From Bacteroidota bacterium (GTDB taxonomy: Bacteria > Bacteroidota > Rhodothermia > Rhodothermales > Bin80): a stretch of DNA of 8,340 bases. The stretch spans positions 1 through 8,340 of the forward strand of contig JAPPBZ010000196.1 in the NCBI GenBank assembly GCA_026702635.1. Direction: 5' to 3'. Of the stretch, positions 1-6,102 are shown piece by piece. The stretch's first letter is position 1; each line of letters opens with the position of its first letter. The position numbers and the translations under genes are program-made. The notes under the pieces were generated by a model, which made no database searches, was not told the origin of the DNA, and saw only the letters and a list, made by a program, of their open reading frames with translations.

Positions 1-110
1 ATCCGAATACTCGCATCAACTTTAAGATACACTTCCCGTTGAAAAACTAAGTTCCGTGCGCACCCATTTGGCAATTCAGATTGCCAGAACACTACCTCGA
101 ACGCCCGCAT
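1..110 (-). CDS. Possible 5' end of a divergent gene, running off the left edge (uncertain)
   Basis: Reading leftward, the frame is open from an ATG at 110 to the window edge (36 codons, starting MRAFEVVFWQS). It is also open upstream of that ATG as far as a stop at 185-183, so about 61 codons lack a stop. No family is recognisable. A Leu TTG at 116-114 could be an alternative start. A stretch this long can occur by chance, and a competing reading on the other strand exists (PNTRINFKIHFPLKN ending at 50). If the minus reading is real, this gene is divergent from ribD, with promoters for both between about 110 and 262. I do not assign a function. Confidence 0.2.
   Translation of the reverse strand, partial: MRAFEVVFWQSELPNGCARNLVFQREVYLKVDASIR
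3..50 (+). CDS. Possible 3' end of an upstream gene (uncertain)
   Basis: The third forward frame is open from the window edge and ends at a TAA at 48-50, giving PNTRINFKIHFPLKN. The last residues alternate hydrophobic and polar, as a beta strand would, and a perfect hairpin lies 18 bases after the stop. With 15 codons nothing can be assigned. This reading is incompatible with the minus-strand reading of the same bases, and the sequence here does not decide between them. Confidence 0.15.
   Translation, partial: PNTRINFKIHFPLKN
69..86. repeat. Perfect 7-bp stem hairpin with 4-base loop
   Basis: TGGCAAT (69-75), loop TCAG, ATTGCCA (80-86) form an uninterrupted inverted repeat. No T-run follows on either strand, so it is not a classic intrinsic terminator. 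It could be a transcript-end hairpin, an operator or chance. It lies 177 bases before the ribD start. Confidence 0.4.
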
Positions 111-262
111 GCTCAATGCTGCATTTGGGTCAGCATTCTCCTCGTATTCGTACGCTGGGCATTTGAACCTAGAATAACGCGATTATCAAGCTGAACCCGT
201 ATCGGGGAAACGACCGCTTCCCCTGCTGCGTTCGACCTCCTTGATTATGCCTTGATGCTCTC

Positions 263-1384
263 ATGTCACCAGAGTCAGCTGCACACTGGATGGAACGATG
301 CCTCTCACTGGCTGCAAATGCAGACAGTGCAACCAGCCCCAATCCGCGTGTGGGTTGCGTCATTCTAAGTCCTGAAGGCACGGTGCTTGGAGAGGGTTGG
401 CACAAACGTGCTGGTGCTCTCCATGCGGAGGCAGAAGCCATGGATCAGGTCCGATCACGATATGGATCTGACGCACTCCACGGGGCAACCCTGGTCGTCA
501 ATCTTGAGCCTTGCAACCACCAGGGGCGTACACCTCCTTGCACCCGTGATATTCTAAATGCTGGAATTGTCCGTGTCATCGTCGGAATGCGGGATCCGAA
601 TCCAACCGCAGCGGGAGGCATTGATCAATTGAGGTCTGCAAACGTCTCCGTCATGACTGATGTACTGAAAACGCGGTGCTACCGGTTTAACGAAGCTTTC
701 GTCCACTGGCAGACCCGACAGGTCCCGTTTGTCACGCTAAAACTTGCCCAAACCCTCGATGGCTGCATCGCAACCGCGACGGGAGAAAGCCAATGGATTA
801 CCGGCAAGGCAGCGCGAAAACTCGTTCATGTCTGGCGCAGGGAACATGATGCTATCCTAATAGGCTCCGGTACGGCACGCACCGATGATCCGTGCCTGAC
901 TGTCCGGCATGTATCTGGAACGCAGCCGTGGCGAGTTGTACTTGACGGGCAAGGCAGATTACCTGGTACGCTGAAAATATTCACAGATGAGTGGATCTCT
1001 AAAACCATTGTCGTGGTTGCGCACAAGTCCAGCCCCGCCTACGCCGACAGGCTCCAGAATAGGGGTGGCCGCCTGATCACTGCTCAATCTGAGGGAAACC
1101 ATGTGGCACTCCCATCACTGATCCGCCTGCTCGGTAGGGATCTGAACATTCAATCGCTCCTCGTGGAAGCCGGACCCGGGCTTGCTTCCGCACTACTGAA
1201 GCAGGATCTCGTTGATCGGCTTCGACTCTTTATTGCTCCCAAACTCATTGGCAATGGCTTGCGAGGCGTTGAAGATTTAGGAGTTCATAACTTAGACCAG
1301 AGTAAGGTGTTTGGAGAATACTCTTGGGAAACCGTTGAACACGATCAACTCTTTACCGGGTATAAACATCCAGTTCCTGCTTAG
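263..1384 (+). CDS. ribD: Bifunctional riboflavin biosynthesis protein RibD (pyrimidine deaminase / reductase)
   Basis: This cytoplasmic enzyme deaminates the pyrimidine formed from GTP and then reduces its ribosyl side chain with NADPH, the second and third steps of riboflavin synthesis. The 373-residue length is normal for the fused form. The deaminase domain (about 1-145) has TSPNPRVGCV at 24-33, the zinc/catalytic HAE at 54-56, and LEPCNHQGRTPPC at 81-93, whose Cys84 and Cys93 complete the zinc site. The reductase domain (about 153-373) starts with VPFVTLKLAQTLDG and contains GESQWITG (174-181), TDDP (207-210) and an EAG triplet (302-304) where EGG is usual. Asn85 replaces the usual Ser in the PCSH motif. 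The ATG at 263 gives the normal N-terminus; no Shine-Dalgarno sequence precedes it. ribE follows after 53 bases, so co-transcription is likely. No FMN riboswitch is visible upstream. Confidence 0.96.
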   Translation: MSPESAAHWMERCLSLAANADSATSPNPRVGCVILSPEGTVLGEGWHKRAGALHAEAEAMDQVRSRYGSDALHGATLVVNLEPCNHQGRTPPCTRDILNAGIVRVIVGMRDPNPTAAGGIDQLRSANVSVMTDVLKTRCYRFNEAFVHWQTRQVPFVTLKLAQTLDGCIATATGESQWITGKAARKLVHVWRREHDAILIGSGTARTDDPCLTVRHVSGTQPWRVVLDGQGRLPGTLKIFTDEWISKTIVVVAHKSSPAYADRLQNRGGRLITAQSEGNHVALPSLIRLLGRDLNIQSLLVEAGPGLASALLKQDLVDRLRLFIAPKLIGNGLRGVEDLGVHNLDQSKVFGEYSWETVEHDQLFTGYKHPVPA

Positions 1385-1387
1385 GTC

Positions 1388-1406
1388 AAAGACCAGCAAA
1401 AGACCA
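1388..1406 (+). repeat. Short tandem direct repeat AAAGACCA x2 in the ribD-ribE gap
   Basis: AAAGACCA occurs at 1388-1395 and again at 1399-1406, offset by 11 bases, about one helical turn. It sits just after the ribD stop and before ribE. It could be chance; no function is claimed. Confidence 0.3.
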
Positions 1407-1437
1407 CTATTTTAGTAATTGACAGATCCCATCAAAC

Positions 1438-2034
1438 ATGTTCACAGGTCTTGTAGAGCAGGTTGGCCAATTAACGAGCAGCCGCACAACTCCCTATGGA
1501 CGGGAACTGGTGATCCGTGCTGCTTTGTCCTCCGAGCTATCGGTGGGACAGAGCATTGCAGTAAATGGTGTCTGTTTGAGTCTGACAGATCATTCTCCCG
1601 ATTCCTTCACGGTCCTGGCCGTGCCTGAGACGCTCTCCAAAACCACGCTCGCCGAGCTATTGCCTGACACTCCTGTCAACCTGGAGAGAGCCCTGCTCGC
1701 AAACTCCCGCCTGGATGGACACCTGGTACAGGGACACATCGATACAGTGTGCACCATTACACGCGCATCCATACAAGAAGATAAACGGATCTATGAGTTC
1801 CTGATCCCTGATGAATATTTCGGTCTCGTCGTTCCGCGAGGATCTATTGCTCTGGATGGTATCAGCCTGACCATCGCAGACCTTAACGAATCGTATATCT
1901 CTGTCGCCATCATCCCACAGACCTATCAGCATACCAATGTAAGCACCTGGCAGCCGGGGATGCGTTGTAATGTGGAATTTGACATACTGGCCCAGTACGT
2001 GGCACGCCAGATGGCTGTGCAGAGCAAAACCTAA
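1438..2034 (+). CDS. ribE: Riboflavin synthase, alpha subunit (RibE)
   Basis: It catalyses the dismutation of two 6,7-dimethyl-8-ribityllumazine molecules to riboflavin plus the pyrimidine that RibH reuses; it is a cytoplasmic trimer in the known family. The 198 residues form two similar beta-barrel halves. The first begins with MFTGLVEQVG (1-10) and has VNGVCLSLT (42-50) and SRLDGHLVQGHID (90-102). The second has PRGSIALDGISLTI (133-146), IIPQTYQHTN (158-167) and the C-terminal NVEFDILAQYV (178-188). LDGH replaces the more usual LGGH. The ATG start is fixed by the conserved MFTG. It lies 53 bases after ribD, and no Shine-Dalgarno sequence is visible. The gene ends facing the oppositely oriented secreted-protein gene. 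Confidence 0.96.
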   Translation: MFTGLVEQVGQLTSSRTTPYGRELVIRAALSSELSVGQSIAVNGVCLSLTDHSPDSFTVLAVPETLSKTTLAELLPDTPVNLERALLANSRLDGHLVQGHIDTVCTITRASIQEDKRIYEFLIPDEYFGLVVPRGSIALDGISLTIADLNESYISVAIIPQTYQHTNVSTWQPGMRCNVEFDILAQYVARQMAVQSKT

Positions 2035-2090
2035 CCTCTATCGGACTGGATTCCCGCGGTGCCTGCCAGGAAATTCACCTTGGGCAACCA

Positions 2091-2106
2091 TGTCAATATA
2101 TTGACA
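2091..2106. promoter_or_regulatory. Perfect 16-bp palindrome in the convergent ribE / secreted-protein gap
   Basis: TGTCAATATATTGACA equals its own reverse complement over all 16 bases. It lies 56 bases after the ribE stop and 50 bases beyond the stop of the opposing gene. As RNA it would form only a six-pair stem with a TATA loop, and no T-run follows, so an intrinsic terminator is unlikely. A dimeric DNA-binding protein's operator is possible, but there is no gene start just downstream to regulate. Its right half is also a perfect TTGACA, without a good -10 partner at the proper distance. Confidence 0.45.
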
Positions 2107-2156
2107 GGATTCCCTTAAACCTCCCATATGAATCCGCCCGGGGGTAATCCGAGCAA

Positions 2157-2831
2157 TTATTCGTGGGGGGTCACCTTCACGTCGCTGACATGTACATTCA
2201 GCGCGTGGTTGATTCGAAGACCGGCAATCCCATCCGTCATTATCTGGTCACGGGAAGTGCTGGCGACTTCGGTGCCATTAACGGAAAATGTGACAGTCTC
2301 TTCGTGTACGTCAACCCGCAGATGATTCTCAACCGAACTCCCGGTATCAGGACCGAAGGTGTTGACTGCATCACTGGCTGTCCAGTCCTGGATGATGGAT
2401 GTCTCTGATCCACTCCGACGTTTGAGCAAAAATTCTCCGGTATTGCGAAGAAGAAAGTAATCGTACACGATTTCATCTCCGTCAAGATTCTGACCGCCCA
2501 TAAATACACCATAGGCTTCGCGACGCTCTCCTGGATCGAACAGGTGAATGGTGGCTTCCATCGTATAACTTCCCTCCGCCGTCAATTCCGGGTGATAAAA
2601 GATCGCGGCAGGACCGGTGGTGATGTGCCATCCGGGAGTCATGTTCACAAAGAAAATATCTGCCGACTCTCCATCTGCGCCAATCACTACGTCCGGGTTT
2701 GGCCGATCAAGGCGTACTTGCCAGGATTCAGGCACCATTAGATTCTCTCCATCCGGCGTCGCAGGATCGGGCTGAGCCATTACGGCAAATGGAAGAAAAA
2801 GTAGCGTTACGGTAAAAAGAGCTCGTTTCAT
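2157..2831 (-). CDS. Secreted concanavalin A-like beta-sandwich protein (DUF1080 / LamG type), function unknown
   Basis: A 224-residue protein read leftward from the ATG at 2831. Residues 1-19 form a signal peptide (MKRALFTVTLLFLPFAVMA) with likely cleavage before Gln20, so the protein is exported; no lipobox Cys is present. The rest is predicted to be almost entirely beta strands. MEATIHLF (91-98), AYGVFMGGQNLDGDE (106-120), YDYFLLRNTGEFLLKRRSG (123-141), a W150 region, NHLRVDV (169-175), VTFSVNGTEV (180-189) and GIAGLRINHALNVHVSDVKV (201-220) follow the layout of DUF1080/LamG-like sugar-binding or glycosidase-related domains. I cannot place catalytic residues, so binding versus hydrolysis is open. 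An upstream in-frame ATG at 2891 would bury the signal peptide and is rejected. The gene stands alone, divergent from miaB and convergent with ribE. Family assignment is by fold pattern, not close similarity. Confidence 0.8.
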   Translation of the reverse strand: MKRALFTVTLLFLPFAVMAQPDPATPDGENLMVPESWQVRLDRPNPDVVIGADGESADIFFVNMTPGWHITTGPAAIFYHPELTAEGSYTMEATIHLFDPGERREAYGVFMGGQNLDGDEIVYDYFLLRNTGEFLLKRRSGSETSIIQDWTASDAVNTFGPDTGSSVENHLRVDVHEETVTFSVNGTEVASTSRDQIMTDGIAGLRINHALNVHVSDVKVTPHE

Positions 2832-2959
2832 TTGAGTGTCGTTAATGAGAGAGTGAAAAATTAATTTACGACTCCGAGCCATGCTGAACAAGAGCTTTGG
2901 AGAACAAAATCGGGGATTTATGCGTTTTCCGTTGTTGGTTTAGTCGTTTTTTCGAAGTC
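2832..2959. promoter_or_regulatory. Divergent intergenic region with a bulged inverted repeat (2838-2872)
   Basis: This gap must hold the promoter for the leftward secreted-protein gene and probably for the rightward miaB run. It contains an AT-rich palindrome AAATTAATTT (2858-2867). It also has an interrupted inverted repeat: GTCGTTAAT (2838-2846) against ATTAA-TTT-ACGAC (2860-2872), just in front of the leftward start, as in a 5' UTR hairpin or operator. I find no convincing -35/-10 pair, no sigma-54 GG-N10-GC signature and only a poor match to the Bacteroidota TTTG-N19-TAnnTTTG pattern (TTTG at 2896, TATGCGTT at 2919). Confidence 0.35.
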
Positions 2960-4348
2960 GTGCAGAATCGTCTCCCCATACTTGAAGATCTGGACGCAGC
3001 AAAGCTGCCTCAATCGGAATCTGAAGGCAGTTCGTCTGTATATCTAGAAACCTACGGATGTCAGATGAATGTGTCCGACTCCGAAATCGTTGCTTCTGTG
3101 CTGCGCAGCGCCGGATACGGACTAACACATGACCCTCTCCAAGCGGACGTTGTCCTTCTGAATACGTGCGCGATCCGAGAGAATGCGGAGCAGCGAGTCC
3201 GGCGGCGTCTTGAATTTTTTCGTGCCCGCAAACGCAAGCACAATCCAGATCTGACGATTGGTGTACTTGGCTGTATGGCCGAGCGCCTGCGTAGCAAACT
3301 TCTCGAGCAGGAGCGTCTAGTAGATATCGTTATCGGACCGGATGCATACCGTGATCTTCCTCGCCTGCTGCGCCAGGTGGAAGAGACTGGTCAGAGTGCG
3401 GTCAATGTTCAGTTGTCACGTGAAGAGACCTACGCTGATATTGCACCTGTGAGATACGATTCCAATGGGGTTAGTGCATTTGTTTCGATCATGCGAGGCT
3501 GCGACAATATGTGCGCGTTCTGCGTGGTCCCCTTTACTCGCGGGCGTGAGCGTAGCCGCAATGCCGCGACCATCGTTCAGGAATGCCAGGAGCTCTTTGA
3601 TGCCGGCTATCGGGAAGTGACGCTGCTTGGGCAGAATGTGAATTCATATCAGGACGGACCGGTAGATTTTGCGACCCTGGTCTATCGGGTCAGCCTGCTT
3701 TCCCCTCAACTACGCATCCGCTATTCGACCAGTCATCCAAAAGACTGCTCCAAAGCACTACTGGAAGTCCATCAGGAGCGTCCGAATGTGTGCAACTTTA
3801 TTCATCTGCCTGTACAGCATGGCAATTCAGAGGTGCTACGACGCATGCGCCGGGGCTACTCCGCAGATGAGTATCGTACACTCATTGAACGTGCACGCCG
3901 GATTTGCCCAGGAGTATCCCTTTCGACCGATATTATCGCAGGGTTTTGCGGCGAAACAGAGGCGGAACATCAGGATACACTCTCACTGATGGCAGAGATT
4001 CAATATGATCATGCCTTTATGTTTATGTACTCGGAGCGCCCCGACACCTATGCAGCACGTAAGTACACTGACGATGTTCCTGAAGAGACCAAAAAACGCC
4101 GACTGAGTGAAATCATCTCACTCCAAAATTCGATTTCCCGACAGAAGAACGAAGAGGAAATCGGTCTCACACATACCGTATTGGTGGAAGGCCCTAGCAA
4201 GCGTAACTCCGAACAACTATGTGGCCGTACAGATACAAACAAAATGGTCATCTTTGATCGCGGCATGCTTCAGGCCGGAATGTATGCGAAGGTGCGAATC
4301 GAAGGATGTACTTCTGCGACCCTCTTTGGTGACGTTCTGGCTGGTTGA
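2960..4348 (+). CDS. miaB: tRNA-2-methylthio-N6-isopentenyladenosine37 synthase MiaB
   Basis: A radical-SAM methylthiotransferase that adds the 2-methylthio group to isopentenyl-A37 of tRNAs reading codons that start with U. From the GTG at 2960 the protein has 462 residues. The N-terminal UPF0004 domain contains LETYGCQMN and the three Cys (34, 70, 105) of the auxiliary 4Fe-4S cluster, with NTCAIRENAEQR as in MiaB rather than RimO. The radical-SAM motif RGCDNMCAFC gives Cys181, 185 and 188. A TRAM domain (about 400-460) closes the protein. AGFCGETEAEH and YSERPDTYAA are the Bacteroidota-type variants. No in-frame ATG lies before the motif. A TTG at 2897 would add 21 residues rich in Cys, Phe and Trp that do not resemble the family, so I prefer GTG 2960. 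It is the first gene of the rightward run; the next start is 23 bases after its stop. Confidence 0.93.
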   Translation: MQNRLPILEDLDAAKLPQSESEGSSSVYLETYGCQMNVSDSEIVASVLRSAGYGLTHDPLQADVVLLNTCAIRENAEQRVRRRLEFFRARKRKHNPDLTIGVLGCMAERLRSKLLEQERLVDIVIGPDAYRDLPRLLRQVEETGQSAVNVQLSREETYADIAPVRYDSNGVSAFVSIMRGCDNMCAFCVVPFTRGRERSRNAATIVQECQELFDAGYREVTLLGQNVNSYQDGPVDFATLVYRVSLLSPQLRIRYSTSHPKDCSKALLEVHQERPNVCNFIHLPVQHGNSEVLRRMRRGYSADEYRTLIERARRICPGVSLSTDIIAGFCGETEAEHQDTLSLMAEIQYDHAFMFMYSERPDTYAARKYTDDVPEETKKRRLSEIISLQNSISRQKNEEEIGLTHTVLVEGPSKRNSEQLCGRTDTNKMVIFDRGMLQAGMYAKVRIEGCTSATLFGDVLAG

Positions 4349-4371
4349 GCTGGCCAGCAATTCCTCTCCCC

Positions 4372-5607
4372 ATGGATCGACAAACCGTACAAAAACGATT
4401 TGGAATCATTGGTGAATCCCCCGGGATCTACCATGTCATTGACCGTGTCCGCCAGGTTGCACGTACGGATATCTCTGTTCTGATTGAGGGAGAGAGTGGT
4501 GTTGGCAAGGAGTTGATTGCGCAAGCGATTCATGAATTATCGCTACGCCGACATAAAGCACTCAAAGTCATCAATACGGGAGCAATTCCCGAGGGATTGA
4601 TTGAGTCTGAACTCTTCGGCGCGGAAAAAGGCTCCTATACCGGTGCCACCGAACGTCGGCGCGGACTCTTCGAAGAAGCGGATGGCGGAACGATTTTTCT
4701 GGACGAAATTGGCGAAATGCCGCAGTCTACACAGGTCAGGCTGCTTCGTGTGCTTGAGTCTGGAACCTTTAACCGTGTTGGATCCACCGTCATGCAGCGA
4801 ACAGATGCGCGCGTCGTGGCGGCAACAAATAAGAATCTGGGAAGCGAAGTAGCAGATGGCCGGTTCAGGGAGGATCTCTATTATCGCCTTAGCACGGTGA
4901 TTATCCACATCCCTCCGCTCCGCGAGCGAAGGGATGACATCCGGCCTATCTTTGATGCCTTCCTGTATTCATCCAGTCAGAAATATCAATCTCCTCCCCG
5001 CACATTGACGGCAGCAGCCTACGACCTTCTTGAATCTTATCAATGGCCAGGGAATGTGCGGGAGCTGCGGAATGTGGCCGACCAAGTCGTTGTCCTGCAC
5101 CGTGGCGCCAACGTGGATGCCGATGATATTCGTCCTTTTCTGCGTGGAATCACTACCAACAGCTCCTCGACATCCCTGATGCCGGTAAAGGCAAAAGCAC
5201 CAATGGACAGTGAATCGTCACCTGAGCTGAAAGTCGTCTATCGGGCATTGCTGGAAATTCGTCAGGATATTCAGGATCTACGTAAGGACGTGGGCCAGGT
5301 ATTTCGCGAGAGCCTTGCAAGCGGCAAACCGGATCCTCCGTATCCAGAGGAACTGCAGATTGACCGCCCTACCTTACCCATGCTTCCCAGACCTGAGAGG
5401 GAGCAGAACCTTGACGGAGTTACGTATGAAGTTGAAGATGATCAGAAGGAAGACTCACTGCCAACCATTGAAGAGGCGGAACGAGAACTGATCCTGAAAG
5501 CTATGGAGAAATTTGACGGAAACCGTAAAGAGTCTGCGAAGGCACTTGGGATCAGCCCCCGCACTCTGTACCGTAAGCTCAAAGAGCTGGATGAAGACCC
5601 GGGCTAA
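4372..5607 (+). CDS. Sigma-54-dependent transcriptional activator without a sensor domain
   Basis: An AAA+ ATPase that remodels sigma-54 RNA polymerase to open promoters. The 411-residue protein starts directly with the AAA+ domain (about 9-258). It has Walker A GESGVGKE (40-47), a GSYTGA loop (87-92) in place of GAFTGA, Walker B GGTIFLDE (105-112), FREDLYYRL (165-173) and WPGNVREL (225-232). There is no N-terminal receiver, GAF or PAS domain, as in PspF-type activators. A linker of about 105 residues follows, with a charged helical stretch (about 284-315, LLEIRQDIQDLRKDV). A Fis-type helix-turn-helix ends the protein (about 366-405, NRKESAKALGISPRTLYRKL). The ATG at 4372 is 23 bases after miaB; a TTG at 4345 is unlikely. 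Its last 17 bases overlap lptE. The targets are unknown; an autoregulatory or envelope role is inferred from neighbours only. Confidence 0.93.
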   Translation: MDRQTVQKRFGIIGESPGIYHVIDRVRQVARTDISVLIEGESGVGKELIAQAIHELSLRRHKALKVINTGAIPEGLIESELFGAEKGSYTGATERRRGLFEEADGGTIFLDEIGEMPQSTQVRLLRVLESGTFNRVGSTVMQRTDARVVAATNKNLGSEVADGRFREDLYYRLSTVIIHIPPLRERRDDIRPIFDAFLYSSSQKYQSPPRTLTAAAYDLLESYQWPGNVRELRNVADQVVVLHRGANVDADDIRPFLRGITTNSSSTSLMPVKAKAPMDSESSPELKVVYRALLEIRQDIQDLRKDVGQVFRESLASGKPDPPYPEELQIDRPTLPMLPRPEREQNLDGVTYEVEDDQKEDSLPTIEEAERELILKAMEKFDGNRKESAKALGISPRTLYRKLKELDEDPG

Positions 5608-6097
5608 CCTCGTATTGATCGGATTTGTCTTTTTTCTGCAGGGTTGTTCCTATTACAGCTTTAGTGGCGTAAGTATTCCTGCTCATCTAAATACAATTGC
5701 GATCCCGCTTGTGGAAGATCAAAGTGTAGGCCCCCTCACACTTCTGGACGAATCTCTGACAGAACTTATGATCGAACGGTTTGTCCAGCAGACGCGACTC
5801 ACGTTGGTCGAAGATGAAACCGAGGCCGACCTCTTACTCACCGCCCAGATTACCCGGTACACGAACGCTCCAACATCTGTGACTGGACAAGAGCGTGCTC
5901 AGTACAACAGAGTGACCATCTCTGTTGCGGCGCAGTATATGAATCAGGTGGACGATGATGCACTACAACGTACGTTCAGTGGCTTCGACGATTACGATGC
6001 ACTGGAAGGCGGATTGGAGGCGGAAGAATCTGCTGCATTGGCTGCGCTTGAAAATATTGCCGATGATCTCTTCACGGCGGCAACATCCAACTGGTAG
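5591..6097 (+). CDS. lptE: LptE-like LPS assembly outer-membrane lipoprotein
   Basis: LptE plugs the LptD barrel and helps deliver LPS to the outer leaflet. From the ATG at 5591 the product has 168 residues and opens with a lipoprotein signal, MKTRANLVLIGFVFFLQGC, with the lipidated Cys at 19. The mature start CSYYSFSGVSIPAHLNTIAIP is the signature of the Bacteroidota LptE family, and VEDETEADLLLTAQITRY (about 77-94) fits the family's core strands. The overall length is typical. An in-frame ATG at 5513 would add 26 residues and bury the signal peptide, so it is rejected. The start overlaps the end of the sigma-54 activator gene by 17 bases, which suggests translational coupling. GT2 follows 5 bases after the stop. 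No LptD is in the window. The acidic C-terminal part (about 132-160) is less characteristic. Confidence 0.85.
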   Translation: MKTRANLVLIGFVFFLQGCSYYSFSGVSIPAHLNTIAIPLVEDQSVGPLTLLDESLTELMIERFVQQTRLTLVEDETEADLLLTAQITRYTNAPTSVTGQERAQYNRVTISVAAQYMNQVDDDALQRTFSGFDDYDALEGGLEAEESAALAALENIADDLFTAATSNW

Positions 6098-6102
6098 CGA
6101 TT

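Noticed and set aside
69..86. Sigma-54 promoter resembling TGGCA-N-TTGC
   Set aside because: The GG and GC pairs are 11 bases apart instead of the strict 10, and the resemblance is a by-product of the perfect hairpin.
1..262. FMN riboswitch upstream of ribD
   Set aside because: None of the conserved RFN-element blocks is recognisable.
398..414. TGGCACAAACGTGCT as a sigma-54 promoter
   Set aside because: Spacing is one base too short and the site is inside ribD coding sequence.
169..441. Leftward 90-residue open frame overlapping ribD
   Set aside because: It is mostly antisense to the conserved ribD deaminase domain and has no recognisable features.
2000..2015. TGGCACG -24-like element near the end of ribE
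   Set aside because: The -12 half reads ATGG rather than TTGC, and there is no gene downstream on that strand.
2048..2114. GGATTCCC direct repeat (2048-2055 and 2107-2114) in the convergent gap
   Set aside because: Only 8 bases long with two copies; likely chance and not next to a mobile element.
2262..2277. Minus-strand TGGCAC with TCGC at the right distance
   Set aside because: It lies inside the secreted-protein gene and points to its 3' end; the -12 half is imperfect.
2163..2408. Rightward open frames across the secreted-protein gene
   Set aside because: They are antisense to a convincing signal-peptide-bearing protein and encode nothing recognisable.
2960..4348. RimO or MtaB instead of MiaB
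   Set aside because: LETYGCQMN and NTCAIRENAEQR are MiaB-type motifs, and the C-terminal TRAM domain agrees with MiaB.
4345..4371. TTG start for the sigma-54 activator overlapping the miaB stop
   Set aside because: The ATG at 4372 gives the normal N-terminus directly before the AAA+ domain; nine extra residues have no support.
5513..5590. Upstream ATG for lptE at 5513
   Set aside because: It would place 26 residues in front of a standard lipoprotein signal peptide ending in QGC.
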